Source of the DNA: Pseudomonas baltica
GTDB taxonomy: Bacteria; Pseudomonadota; Gammaproteobacteria; Pseudomonadales; Pseudomonadaceae
DNA length: 64,000 bases
Reading direction: 5' to 3'
Assembly (NCBI RefSeq): GCF_031880315.1
Contig: NZ_CP134771.1
Location: 6,566,423 to 6,630,422 of the forward strand
Both the position numbers and the translations under genes were made by a program. Below, in pieces: positions 35,970 through 45,763 of this stretch (positions are counted from its first letter, which is position 1; each line of letters starts with the position of its first letter). The notes beneath the pieces are model-generated. The model saw only the letters and a program-made list of their open reading frames with translations. It was not told the origin of the DNA and ran no database searches.

Positions 35970-38900
35970 TCCAACCCGTCACGTTCACTCAATTGCTGCA
36001 AAACCACGATGGTGCCGCCGTGCCCATTGACGATGTGTTGTTCCTGACGCTGCCACTGCTGCTCCAGGTGGCACAGCTGCATGAGTCGGGACGAGTCGCG
36101 CAGATCAGTTATCTCGATGTGGTGCAAGGGCCGGAACGCACGTTGCAACTGCGTAATCCTGAAGGTGTCCCGCCGCAGCTGGCGCTGGAAGCAGTCAAGC
36201 AGGTGCAGCCCAACCCGGAATCGGCGCTGAATGTCGTCGGCAAAGTCCGCCTGACTCGGGACTCGGAAAGCGGCGTGGCAATTACCGACCTGCAAGTCCA
36301 GGAGGACCTGCATCAAGCCATTGACCACCCGGTATTCCTCCCAGAAATGCACAGTTGGGAGCATCGCCTCGGGCACCACGATGAGATCACCGACATATTC
36401 CAGCTCGGTCAGTTGTTGGCGTGTCTGGCATGCGGATTGGATTTCGCCGATATCAATGACCTAAAGACGTTTGCCCGGCACCGGCGCAACCTGTTTCAGG
36501 TCAATGGTCGGCTCAACCCGGTGTTGGCCAACCTGATCGTCGAGATGACCGAGCTCAACCGCCACGACCGCGCCACGGATGTGGCCTCGCTAGCGCGCCG
36601 CCTGGAGTCTTGGCGCGAGCAGCCGGCCAGTCTGGATGTCGAGCGTGTATTGGCCCAGGCCGAAGGGCCAGCGTCGCGGCGCACGGTGGTCCTGGAACAT
36701 CTGCGCAACCGTTTGTTTGACCTTTCGCGTCGCAATCGCCTGCTGTACTTCCGGCCTACCCAGGCCAACGTCAACCTGACCGTGGCCAGTGTGCCGTTGG
36801 TGATGCGCATTGAAAGTATCCGGCCCGAAGCGCTGTGCACCTGGCAGTCCACCTTCGGTGGTTTCTCCGAACAAGTGCTGAGTGGCAAACCTGTTGGCCT
36901 GCAGCAATGGCTGCGGTTTGAAGACCAGACGTGGTTGCAGGCGTCGCTGGAGCGCATCATCCAGGAAACCCGACGCGACCGTGCCGAGTTCGGCTTCAGC
37001 AACTTGCGCCTGGTAGTAGCCTTCATGCGCTGGCACAACCTAAAGGACACACCGGAAGAACGCATCGTCACCCCGCTGCTGTGGCTTCCAGTGGAGTTGA
37101 GTCGCAAAAAAGGTGTGCGTGACCAGTTCGTGTTGCAATGCGACGAAACCGAGGCGGAATTCAACCCGGTAATGCGTCATCAGCTGCGTCAGCTCTACGA
37201 TATCCAGTTGCCGGAAATCGTCGACCTGCAAAAGACTTCTCTGGAAGACATCCATGCCGATATTGCGCGCCAGATCAAACTGACCGAGCCCGGCGTCGAG
37301 TTACGCCTGCAAAGCAAACCGCAAATCGAGCTGATCCACCAGAAGGCTGTGCAGCATCTGCATCACTTCCAGCGCCGTCGCGCCCGTCAGCGCTCGGCGA
37401 TGCCTTTGGTAAAGCCGGATTTCAGCTACGACCGCGAAGATTTCCGTCCGCTGGGCCTCCAACTGTTCCAGCAAAAGGTACTACCCAGTGAGTTGCCGCT
37501 GCGCCTGGCCGTAGGCGCCAAACCCGTGCTGCGCAATCAACACCCTCAGATGGTCGCCAGGAGCGCCGAAAACAGTACCTTCGCATTGCCCCAGAACCAG
37601 GGACATCGCTACGCCTGGGACATCGACCTGACGCAGGTGACCCTGGCCAACTTCAACTATCGCAAGATGTCGCTGGTGCGTGACTATGCGCAGTTGATCG
37701 ACGAACCAGCGCAGAACGAAGCGTTTGACCGGATGTTCTCCATCGAACCTAGGGACGTCGAGGTCCAAACTCCAGACCCGATCCCGTTGCCGAAACAGTG
37801 GAACGTGGTCGCCGGTGACGCTACGCAAAATGCTGCCGTCAGCCTGGCCCGTACCGGGCGTAATTTCATCATTCAAGGACCGCCGGGCACCGGCAAGTCC
37901 CAGACCATCACCAACCTGATCGCGGACTACGCAGGTCGCGGTCTGCGGGTGCTGTTCGTCTGTGAAAAACGTGCGGCGCTGGACGTCGTGTTCCATCGCC
38001 TGCAACAAAGTGAACTGGGCGAATTGTGCTGTCTGATTCACGACTCCCAGACTGATAAAAAAGCCTTCGTGGGCAACCTGCGCGAGTGTTATGAGCGTTG
38101 GATCGCCGGCGATGCGCAGTCGCCGCAGTTGCAAGCCCGGCGCGAAACCCTGCTGGCTGGCCTGAGCCAACAACTGGGCTTGATAGAGGGTTTTGAACAG
38201 GCAATGGCTGGGGTGCCGGAGTCCTTGGCATGCTCGGTGCGCGAGTTGGTGCGCCATCTGATCCAGCTGCCTTCCGTCGCTGCCAAGCAGCCACCCGAAG
38301 CCTTGGAGCGCTTGCCCGAATGGCGTCATTGGCAGGCACAAAGCGAGCTGACCGGCCGCGTGTATCAGGCGTTCAAAGAACGTTTCGGTCTCGACAGTTT
38401 TGCACGTCATCCTTTTAGCCATTTGGCCTCAAGCCTGATTATCCACGAACATGCTTATGGCCAACTCAAGGCGTTTCTGGATGAAGCCAGTGGGCTGATG
38501 GACAGCGTTGAGCAGTACCTGGAGTCATCGTCGAGCCTGCTGTCCGGGGACACCGGCCTGACGGATGCGTGTGCACTGACCCAGGCCGCGGAACAACTGA
38601 CCACCGCCAACCTGGCAACGCACCTCGACCTGTTGGAGCCTGGCTCGCCGGGCTTCCAGGCGCTGCACGCCGAACAGGTGGCGTTGCAGGCATTGACCGT
38701 ACAGCAACACAACGCCCGTGAATCGACCCATCACTGGCGGGAAAAACTCGCGCCCCAGGACACTCAGGCTGCACTCAACCTGGCGCAGCGGCTGGAAGGC
38801 TCGCCGCTGAGGTGGCTGCAACCTGCTTGGTGGCGATTGCGCGGCGAATTGCACCGACGCTACGATTTCAACCAGCACGCGATTCGCCCGAGTTTCATCA

Positions 38901-41419
38901 GCGTGCTCGACAGCCTGGCCGGCGAACACCGGGCCACTGCCGAGCTGCACGCCGAGCAGCAACGCCTGCAAGGTCGCTATGGCATCCCGGATATCGACCT
39001 GTTCGTGCACAACCTGCAAGCGCTGCTTCAGCAACTGAGCGCATCACCGCTATTGCGCCAGTGGTTGGAAGGCCTGCGGGGTAATTCGGATTCCCTGCCC
39101 CGCGTGCGCCAGCAAGCCAACCTGCGCCAGCCAGTGGCGCGCTTGGCCGAACTGGTCGCGCAACATTGTGTGTTCGACCAGGCGCCGAGCCTGGCCGAGC
39201 TGGCCGAATATCTGCGCGATCTGCGTGAAGAACTCGACGAACTGCCCGACACCCTGCCCCTACTCAATGAGTTGCACCAAGCCGATCCTGTCTGCTTGGC
39301 GGTCGTGCAAAAGTACGCCTTGGCGCAACGTGCACTGGACGGTTTGATTGCTCAGGAAAACCTGACTCGCCTGTACCGCGCTAACCCGAAACTGGCGCGC
39401 TTCGATGGCCTTGCCTTGAGTTTGGCTGCACGTCAGGTCAGCCAGGCTGAAAGCAGCCTGCTCAAAAGTAATGCTCACGTGCTCAGCGCTGCGTTGCACC
39501 AGCGTTTTCTGGAGCATGTGAAGCAATCAGCAATGTCGGTGACTCAGCTGGACGCCCAAGCCCGTGAGTTCAAGAAAGCCTACGCCAAGGGCCGCCGTGA
39601 GCTCGAACACGAGCTGGGCAAGACAATGCGCTATCGCTCCATCCGCGAAATGGCGAGTGGCGACAGTGGCCGGGTGATCAACGATCTCAAGCCCATCTGG
39701 TTGATGAGCCCGCTGTCGGTATCCGACACCCTGCCATTGACGCCGGACCTGTTTGACGTGGTGATTTTCGACGAAGCCAGCCAGATCCCCAGCGAAGAAG
39801 CCGTGCCGGCCCTGAGCCGTGCGCAGCAGGTGATTGTGGTGGGTGACGAGATGCAGTTGCCACCGACCAACTTCTTCTCCAGTGCCGGAGAACAGGACGA
39901 CAACGAACTGATTGCCATGGAGGACGGCGAGCAGATCGCAATCAACCTTGATGCTGATAGCCTGCTCAGCCAAGCCGCGCGTAACTTACCGGCGACCCTC
40001 TTGGCCTGGCACTACCGTAGTCGCCACGAAGCCTTGATCAGTTTCTCCAATGCAGCATTCTACGAAGGGCGGTTGATCACCATTCCTGATCGTCGTATCG
40101 AGCGCCCTGCCCCGGCTCACGCGGCCCTTGACTCCACGGACGTCCAGGCAGTGATCCAGGGCGCCGACACGCTGTTGGAAAGCCCGATCAGCTTCTTGAA
40201 GATGAGCGACGGTGTCTACCTCAGCCGCAGCAACGTGGCCGAAGCACGCTATATCGCCAACCTGGTGCGCGAGCTGCTGCAACGCGATACCGGCCTGAGC
40301 CTGGGTATCGTGGCGTTTTCCGAGGCCCAGCAAGGTGCCATCGACCAGGCCCTGGAAGACCTGGCCAGCAGTGACTCGGCCTTTGCTACGCGGCTTGAGC
40401 GCGAGTACGTGCGTGAAGATGCCGGGCAATTCAATGGCCTGTTCGTCAAGAACCTGGAGAACGTTCAGGGGGACGAGCGGGATGTGATCATCCTGAGCAT
40501 CTGCTACGCGCCCGGACCGAACGGCAAAATGCTGATGAACTTCGGCCCGATCAACCAGCGTGGCGGCGAAAAACGCCTCAATGTGATCTTCAGTCGCGCC
40601 CGCAAGCGCATGGCGATCGTATCCAGCATCGAATCCGAGGCCATCACCAACACCCACAACGACGGCGCTGCTGCACTGCGCGCGTTCCTGCAGTTTGCGC
40701 ATGCCAGTGCCAGTGGGGATGCGCCGCGCTCCCAAGGTATCCTCGCCAACCTTAATCCAGGCGCCAGGCAGTCCTTTGCCGTAAGCCTGCCAAAGGACCA
40801 CCTGCGCAGTACCCTCGCCGCTGCGTTGCGCAAACGCGGCCATTCTGTTCAGGAGTGTGTCGGGCGTTCACAGTTCCGCTGTGACCTGGCGATCAGTGAC
40901 GCCAGCGGCGAACACTTCAGCCTCGGCGTGCTGTTGGACGGTGATACGGCGGCTGCAACTGACGTGCGTGAGCGTTATATCTTCCGTCCGACGGTACTGC
41001 GCAGTTTCGGTTGGAAGATTATCGACGTGCTCAGCCATGATTGGCTGCGAGACCCGGAAGACGTGCTCAATCGTATCGAAGGGCTGCTAAGGAATGAGGA
41101 AACGCCTGCGCTACCAGAACTAGAACCACAACAGACAGAGGGAACCTTCGAGATTGAGGCCGACGTACCAGTCACCACGCAAGCGTCACCCTTGATGCGC
41201 GAGTTCACCTTTGGAGAAGGCAATTCCAACAAGTTCTGGCGGATTGGCGTGGCGGATGTCGAGCTCACGGTGAATTTTGGTCGTATCGGCACCAAGGGTC
41301 AGACCCTGATCAAGTCCCTCGACAGTCCCGAGCGCGCTTTGCGTGAAGCAGACAAGCTGATCGCGGAGAAACTCCGCAAAGGGTATCAAGAGCAAGCGGA
41401 TTCGATCACCCCGGAGTGA
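35957..41419 (+). CDS. Giant DUF4011-SF1 helicase-decayed nuclease-WGR protein, candidate defence sensor
   Basis: An 1,820-residue cytosolic protein. Residues 1-230 look like a degenerate protein kinase C-lobe (TDIFQLGQLLACLACG around Asp146; no usable catalytic loop). DUF4011 starts near 241 (RNRLFDLSRRNRLLYFRPT). A Upf1-like SF1 helicase has Walker A GPPGTGKS with Lys647, a 620-residue insert, Walker B FDEAS with Asp1272, GDEMQLPPT near 1295, and a C-terminal FSRARKR. A Vsr/DUF559-like fold follows with Asp1643, but the expected catalytic Glu is Leu1659 and the histidine is missing. A WGR domain occupies about 1748-1815. GGAGGG precedes ATG 35957. The architecture resembles Hhe-type anti-phage proteins, with differences described in the findings. 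Confidence 0.85.
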   Translation: MDPVIQPVTFTQLLQNHDGAAVPIDDVLFLTLPLLLQVAQLHESGRVAQISYLDVVQGPERTLQLRNPEGVPPQLALEAVKQVQPNPESALNVVGKVRLTRDSESGVAITDLQVQEDLHQAIDHPVFLPEMHSWEHRLGHHDEITDIFQLGQLLACLACGLDFADINDLKTFARHRRNLFQVNGRLNPVLANLIVEMTELNRHDRATDVASLARRLESWREQPASLDVERVLAQAEGPASRRTVVLEHLRNRLFDLSRRNRLLYFRPTQANVNLTVASVPLVMRIESIRPEALCTWQSTFGGFSEQVLSGKPVGLQQWLRFEDQTWLQASLERIIQETRRDRAEFGFSNLRLVVAFMRWHNLKDTPEERIVTPLLWLPVELSRKKGVRDQFVLQCDETEAEFNPVMRHQLRQLYDIQLPEIVDLQKTSLEDIHADIARQIKLTEPGVELRLQSKPQIELIHQKAVQHLHHFQRRRARQRSAMPLVKPDFSYDREDFRPLGLQLFQQKVLPSELPLRLAVGAKPVLRNQHPQMVARSAENSTFALPQNQGHRYAWDIDLTQVTLANFNYRKMSLVRDYAQLIDEPAQNEAFDRMFSIEPRDVEVQTPDPIPLPKQWNVVAGDATQNAAVSLARTGRNFIIQGPPGTGKSQTITNLIADYAGRGLRVLFVCEKRAALDVVFHRLQQSELGELCCLIHDSQTDKKAFVGNLRECYERWIAGDAQSPQLQARRETLLAGLSQQLGLIEGFEQAMAGVPESLACSVRELVRHLIQLPSVAAKQPPEALERLPEWRHWQAQSELTGRVYQAFKERFGLDSFARHPFSHLASSLIIHEHAYGQLKAFLDEASGLMDSVEQYLESSSSLLSGDTGLTDACALTQAAEQLTTANLATHLDLLEPGSPGFQALHAEQVALQALTVQQHNARESTHHWREKLAPQDTQAALNLAQRLEGSPLRWLQPAWWRLRGELHRRYDFNQHAIRPSFISVLDSLAGEHRATAELHAEQQRLQGRYGIPDIDLFVHNLQALLQQLSASPLLRQWLEGLRGNSDSLPRVRQQANLRQPVARLAELVAQHCVFDQAPSLAELAEYLRDLREELDELPDTLPLLNELHQADPVCLAVVQKYALAQRALDGLIAQENLTRLYRANPKLARFDGLALSLAARQVSQAESSLLKSNAHVLSAALHQRFLEHVKQSAMSVTQLDAQAREFKKAYAKGRRELEHELGKTMRYRSIREMASGDSGRVINDLKPIWLMSPLSVSDTLPLTPDLFDVVIFDEASQIPSEEAVPALSRAQQVIVVGDEMQLPPTNFFSSAGEQDDNELIAMEDGEQIAINLDADSLLSQAARNLPATLLAWHYRSRHEALISFSNAAFYEGRLITIPDRRIERPAPAHAALDSTDVQAVIQGADTLLESPISFLKMSDGVYLSRSNVAEARYIANLVRELLQRDTGLSLGIVAFSEAQQGAIDQALEDLASSDSAFATRLEREYVREDAGQFNGLFVKNLENVQGDERDVIILSICYAPGPNGKMLMNFGPINQRGGEKRLNVIFSRARKRMAIVSSIESEAITNTHNDGAAALRAFLQFAHASASGDAPRSQGILANLNPGARQSFAVSLPKDHLRSTLAAALRKRGHSVQECVGRSQFRCDLAISDASGEHFSLGVLLDGDTAAATDVRERYIFRPTVLRSFGWKIIDVLSHDWLRDPEDVLNRIEGLLRNEETPALPELEPQQTEGTFEIEADVPVTTQASPLMREFTFGEGNSNKFWRIGVADVELTVNFGRIGTKGQTLIKSLDSPERALREADKLIAEKLRKGYQEQADSITPE

Positions 41420-41460
41420 AATGAGTCGGTGCAGCATGACTGGGACAAGCGCGTTCAATC

Positions 41461-41499
41461 GTTAAATGGCGTATTTGGGTGTGGCCTGTGGTTGTTGTC
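41461..41499 (+). repeat. Right direct repeat flanking the peptidase-helicase cassette
   Basis: Second copy of the element at 34363, 42 bases after the helicase stop and in the same orientation; 30 of the first 32 bases agree. It marks the right boundary. The rest of the 387-base gap contains the terminator at 41711 and no visible gene. Confidence 0.75.
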
Positions 41500-41710
41500 C
41501 AATGTCACTAACCCCCGTTCGGTTTTGCTCAAAACCCCGCATGGTGCAAAGTCAGCCCCTCGCCTTACTGAGACGTTCGCGATACGAGTAAAAAGTCTGG
41601 TCATCCGTAACGCAGCTCCACGTAACCCGCTGATTCAGCCCCGGACATGCTTTCTGATCAATCAATATCTGTTCCGTGAAAATTACTCATGAACTGTGGG
41701 TTCCTTGCTG

Positions 41711-41736
41711 CCGGGCTGAGCTACAGCCCGGGTTTT
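41711..41736 (+). terminator. Intrinsic terminator after the cassette
   Basis: CCGGGCTG-AGCTA-CAGCCCGG followed by GTTTT, on the plus strand 292 bases after the helicase stop. Confidence 0.75.
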
Positions 41737-41806
41737 GAAATGACGCCTACCTGGATTGCAATCGAGTAACGCAATCCTCCCAGTACCCGCCACCCAGGTT
41801 CGTCCA

Positions 41807-43492
41807 TCACTGAGGCAACGCGTACGCCACTACGTAGTCTCCCTTTTTCGTCGTAGCGGAGTTTCCACCCGCGCTGATGACAACAAACTGCCTGCCGCTT
41901 TTAGGCGAGATGTAAGTCATCGGCGTAGCTTCCGCACCAACAGGCAGGCGTCCTTTCCACAGTTCCTTGCCCGTGCGCACATCCAGTGCACGGATATAGA
42001 AGTCCTGCGACGCAGCAATAAACACCAGGCCGGTCGACGTGGTGACTGGCCCTCCCCGCGTCGGCATGCCGATAGGCATCGGCAGATGGGTGGCTATACC
42101 CAGTGGGCCAGTGTCTTGCGTCGTTCCAAGCGGCATCGACCATGCGACCTTGCGTGTTGCCAAGTCGATAGCGCTGATGGTTCCGTACGGCGGCTCCTGG
42201 CAGGGGATCCCCAATGGCGACAGGAAACGTCCCATCTCGATCCCCCATGGCGTACCTGCCTGCTGTGCATTGCCCTCATGGCCGCGCGTACCCGGCGTGT
42301 AGCCCTGTCCTTCTGGGGGCTCACGGGTAATCGCGGGGTTACCCAAGTCCCATGCCCAGACAAGCGCGCCTGTGCGGACATTGAATGCGCGTACGACTCC
42401 GGAAGGCTCCCCGGTTTTCTGGTTATCCCAGACCAAACCCCCAACGACGACCAGATCGCGCACAACGGTGGGGGCTGCTGTCGGAAAATAAAGCTCCTTG
42501 TCAGGGCTTCCCATACCGATCCGCAGGCTCACACTGCCGTGGTCGCCAAAGTCGGTACAAGCCTCCCCTGTTTGCGCATCAACGGCTATCAGGCGCGCAT
42601 CGACGGCGGTGGCAATGATTCGACGAGTGCAAGCGGCTGCGGGCACGGAGTTCCCGGAATCCGATGTTTGCGCAGTCGAATCGTGATAACCCACCCCACG
42701 ACAGCGCGGGTAGACGTTGTTGGTTTGTACCTTGGGATCGTGGTGCCATATCTCCTTCCCGGTCTCGTCGTCCAGGGCAAAGAGCTGACTGGACTGAGTA
42801 CAACCGTAGAGCACGCCATCAACGTGCAGCGGCGTCACCACATGGCCTTCGCTGCTACCCTTTGGGATTTCTCCCGTCCGATACGTCCAGGCGACCTTGA
42901 GGTCAGAGACGTTTTGCGCAGTGATCTTGTCCAGGACGGCGTGCCGAGTGCCTGATGGGGTATGCCCGAAGTAGCGCCAATCGGCAGCCGGCTCGACGGT
43001 GCCAACGGCTTTGCCAGGCACAGGCGTCGGTGCTCCGTCGGCTGTCTGGATTGGCTGTGGTTGCAGCGCTGCGTAAAACGTAGCTGCGAGGCCCACGGCC
43101 ACCGCCAATGCGCACATATAGGAAAGCCTGGCTTTTGCAGTTTTGCGGCCAGGAGCCAGCGTAGGTATCGCCAGCAGCACCAACAAAGCGAGGACTGCCA
43201 ACGCGAACAATCGAGAAAACAGCGGCCACAAGGCCAGGCCCACATCCCATACAGCCCAGGCTATCGACGCCACGAATACCGCTAGATATAGCAAAGCACC
43301 TGACAGGCGCCGGCGCACCAGAAGGATCCGGGCTACGGTCATCCCCAACCCCGCCAGCGCGAAGTACCAGGAACCGCTTAGCGTAATGAGATAGACGCCA
43401 GCGATGAGCATGAACAGCCCTGGAAGCAGAGTGATCATACCTAGCGCAATCAGTAGCGCGCGGGCTATCCGGGATGGGTTTGTGTCCGGCAT
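41807..43492 (-). pseudogene. gcd: Membrane PQQ glucose dehydrogenase with in-frame deletion of the catalytic region
   Basis: Reads as one open frame of 561 residues against about 800 for Gcd. The five N-terminal membrane helices are present, as are the early propeller (WRYFGHTPSGTRHA, WTYRTGE, NNVYPRCRGVGYHD) and the late one (GTPWGIEMGRFLSPLGIPC, FIAASQDFYIRALD, PVGAEATPMTYISPKSGRQF). Around 42300 the frame jumps from EGQGYT straight to PGTRGHEG, leaving out about 230-240 residues. In E. coli this part holds the catalytic Asp466 and Lys493. It therefore cannot be a normal glucose oxidase. Start ATG 43492 follows AAGGA. A distinct short quinoprotein is possible but unlikely. Confidence 0.75.
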
Positions 43493-43576
43493 AAATGACT
43501 TCCTTGATACGCTATTGAGCATGGGTGCTCTTGGGCTTGCCTGGGCATAACTGATAAAGCGCACAGCCCAGACGGG

Positions 43577-44341
43577 TTAACGCATGACGAAACCGCCATC
43601 CACCGAAATGGATTGCCCGGTGACGTAGCTGGAAGTGCTACTACTCAACCACAGCACAGCGTCGGCGATTTCCTCTGGCTTGCCATGACGGCCCATGGGA
43701 ATGGCCTTGACCATTCCCTCCATCGCCTCGCCCTGCCCCGCGGCCACCATGCTGTCGACCATGGGCGTCCAGATCAGCCCCGGGCATACCGCGTTGACGC
43801 GGATGTTACGGGCGGCATATTCAAGCGCGGCGCTCTTGGTCAGGCCGATCACACCGTGCTTGGCAGCGTGATAATTGGCGCGTTCTGCACCTCCCACCAA
43901 GCCTCCCAGCGAAGAACAGTTCACGATGGCGCCGCTACCTTGACGACGCATGTGTTCCAGCTCGAACTTCATGCACGCCCAGACGCCGCGAAGGTTGATG
44001 GACATCACGCGGTCATAGTCGTCGACGGTTGCGTCGGCGATTTCGGCCAGGATGTTCTGGATACCTGCGTTGTTGAACGCGGCGTCGAGTTGCCCAAATG
44101 TAGCGATGGTCTCCTTGACCATGGCCTCGACTTGATCGATGTCGGCAACATCACAGCGAAGGCCGATCGCCTTGTGGCCGGCAGCGACCAATGCCTCGGC
44201 CTGTACTCGTGCGACGTCACCATTGACGTCTACAAGCGCAACTGCTGCCCCAGCCTGGGCGAACGCCTTGGCGGTTGCCAGACCAATACCAGAGGCTGCA
44301 CCGGTGACCAGCGCAACCTTGTTTTCAAACGAAAAGCTCAT
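43577..44341 (-). CDS. Short-chain dehydrogenase/reductase
   Basis: A 254-residue SDR of the glucose-1-dehydrogenase-like group. Cofactor motif TGAASGIG, Asp-Val for cofactor choice in ALVDVNG (Asp after beta-2 favours NAD), NNAG, catalytic Ser in CSSLGG and Tyr-x-x-x-Lys in NYHAAKHG. It ends SYVTGQSISVDGGFVMR. ATG 44341 is preferred over the adjacent TTG. It follows the efflux pump gene by 15 bases on the same strand, so the two probably share a transcript. Substrate unknown. Confidence 0.87.
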   Translation of the reverse strand: MSFSFENKVALVTGAASGIGLATAKAFAQAGAAVALVDVNGDVARVQAEALVAAGHKAIGLRCDVADIDQVEAMVKETIATFGQLDAAFNNAGIQNILAEIADATVDDYDRVMSINLRGVWACMKFELEHMRRQGSGAIVNCSSLGGLVGGAERANYHAAKHGVIGLTKSAALEYAARNIRVNAVCPGLIWTPMVDSMVAAGQGEAMEGMVKAIPMGRHGKPEEIADAVLWLSSSTSSYVTGQSISVDGGFVMR

Positions 44342-44356
44342 CAAGAATCCTCGACT

Positions 44357-45649
44357 TTACAGGTGATCAGATTCAGGTCGTGCCCACAGCACACAGACTG
44401 CCGCGAGTAGACAGCCAAGTCCGCAGGCACCCACGACCAGGCCCATAGGCCAGGGGGTACCATCGGCAAACTTGGCCACCAGTGCTGAGCCCAAAATGCC
44501 GGCGCCATACTGCATTGCACCAGCGAGTGCCGATGCAGTACCGGGAAATTGGGAAAGGCAGTTCAAGGCCCCGGTGATGGCGTTTGCCAGGACAAAGCCT
44601 GTGGCTGTGACGAATACGAAACAGCCACAGATGAGCAGCGGCAGCCCGCCCCAATCGGCCCAGGTGGTGAATGCAATCAAGCCCCCAGCGATGGCCGAAA
44701 TGATCCCACCCACCAACAGCACCGCATCGGCGTCATGGCGATTGAGCAATCGAGCGTTGAGCTGATTAGTCACCATCAGCCCAACGATGCCGGCCCCGAA
44801 TAGCGCGCCGTACCATTGCGGATCAACATGGTGGTAAGCGATGTACGCAAAGGGCGAGCCCGCGATGTAGGCAAAAGTACCGGCGTAAAAGAACCCGCCA
44901 GTGGCGACATAGGCCAGGAACCTGGGCGTGCGCAGTAGCACGCCATAGCGCTGCACGATGGTGTGTAGCGAAGTAGGGCTGCGCCGATGAGCAGGCAAGG
45001 TTTCGGGTAAAATTACCAGGCTGGCAAGTGTGGCCAGTCCCAGCAATACCAGGGTCCAGAAGATGGCTTGCCATGAGAACAGATGCAAAATCTGCCCGCC
45101 GACTGTGGGGCCTGCCAGCGGTGCGATTGCCATGATGGTCATCAAGGTCGACATTTTCTGCCCGGCTTGGCGACCCTCATACAGATCGCGAACCATCGCC
45201 CGAGCAAGAACCACGTTTGCACAGGCGCCCAAGGCTTGCACCACGCGCCAGGCAATCATGGTCGTACCATCACTGGCGAGGGCACAGCCGGCGGATCCCG
45301 CAACGAACAGCAGGCAGCCAAGCGCGACAGGCAGCCTGCGGCCATATCGATCACTGAAAGGCCCCCAAAAAAGCTGTCCTGCACTGAACCCAGCAAGGTA
45401 TCCGCTCACAGTTAGCGCCATCGTGCCGCCGTCTGCGTGCAACGAGCTCGCCATGATCGGCATCGCTGGCAAATAGAGGTCAGTGGAAATCGACGCGAAG
45501 GCCAGCAAGGCGCTGAGGATTAATAAAGTGCGTGTGCCGTGCTGCGGATCGTGTCCCGTTTGCGTATCTCGGGGGCGAGACTCAGCCAATGCGATCTCTC
45601 TCGCTGCGCGTTGCTTCAGGCAAAATCTGGGAAGCAGTCGTGTGCTCAC
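44357..45649 (-). CDS. Bcr/CflA-type MFS drug efflux transporter
   Basis: A 430-residue major facilitator with twelve membrane segments. It begins after a short cytoplasmic stretch with LLILSALLAFASISTDLYLPAMP, the Bcr/CflA signature, and has the loop motif GPFSDRYGRRLPVALG. It exports drugs or small metabolites by proton antiport. GAGGA seven bases before GTG 45649 decides this start; longer frames upstream lack a ribosome site and run through the likely operator region. Two TGAG-N5-CTCA palindromes lie between it and the divergent cupin gene, suggesting shared LysR control. Confidence 0.85.
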   Translation of the reverse strand: MSTRLLPRFCLKQRAAREIALAESRPRDTQTGHDPQHGTRTLLILSALLAFASISTDLYLPAMPIMASSLHADGGTMALTVSGYLAGFSAGQLFWGPFSDRYGRRLPVALGCLLFVAGSAGCALASDGTTMIAWRVVQALGACANVVLARAMVRDLYEGRQAGQKMSTLMTIMAIAPLAGPTVGGQILHLFSWQAIFWTLVLLGLATLASLVILPETLPAHRRSPTSLHTIVQRYGVLLRTPRFLAYVATGGFFYAGTFAYIAGSPFAYIAYHHVDPQWYGALFGAGIVGLMVTNQLNARLLNRHDADAVLLVGGIISAIAGGLIAFTTWADWGGLPLLICGCFVFVTATGFVLANAITGALNCLSQFPGTASALAGAMQYGAGILGSALVAKFADGTPWPMGLVVGACGLGCLLAAVCVLWARPESDHL

Positions 45650-45763
45650 GTTTGAGTCCTCTGCGGCTAGGGTCAGCGAGCGCTGATATCCGATGAAAAA
45701 TTCAAGTGGGCTAACGCTAATCATTGAGGGAGCCCTTGAATACCGGGCAGATTCGGGATGTGC

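Noticed and set aside
34363..41499. Cassette as a transposon or prophage
   Set aside because: No transposase, integrase, terminal inverted repeats or phage genes are present; only the direct repeats mark its ends.
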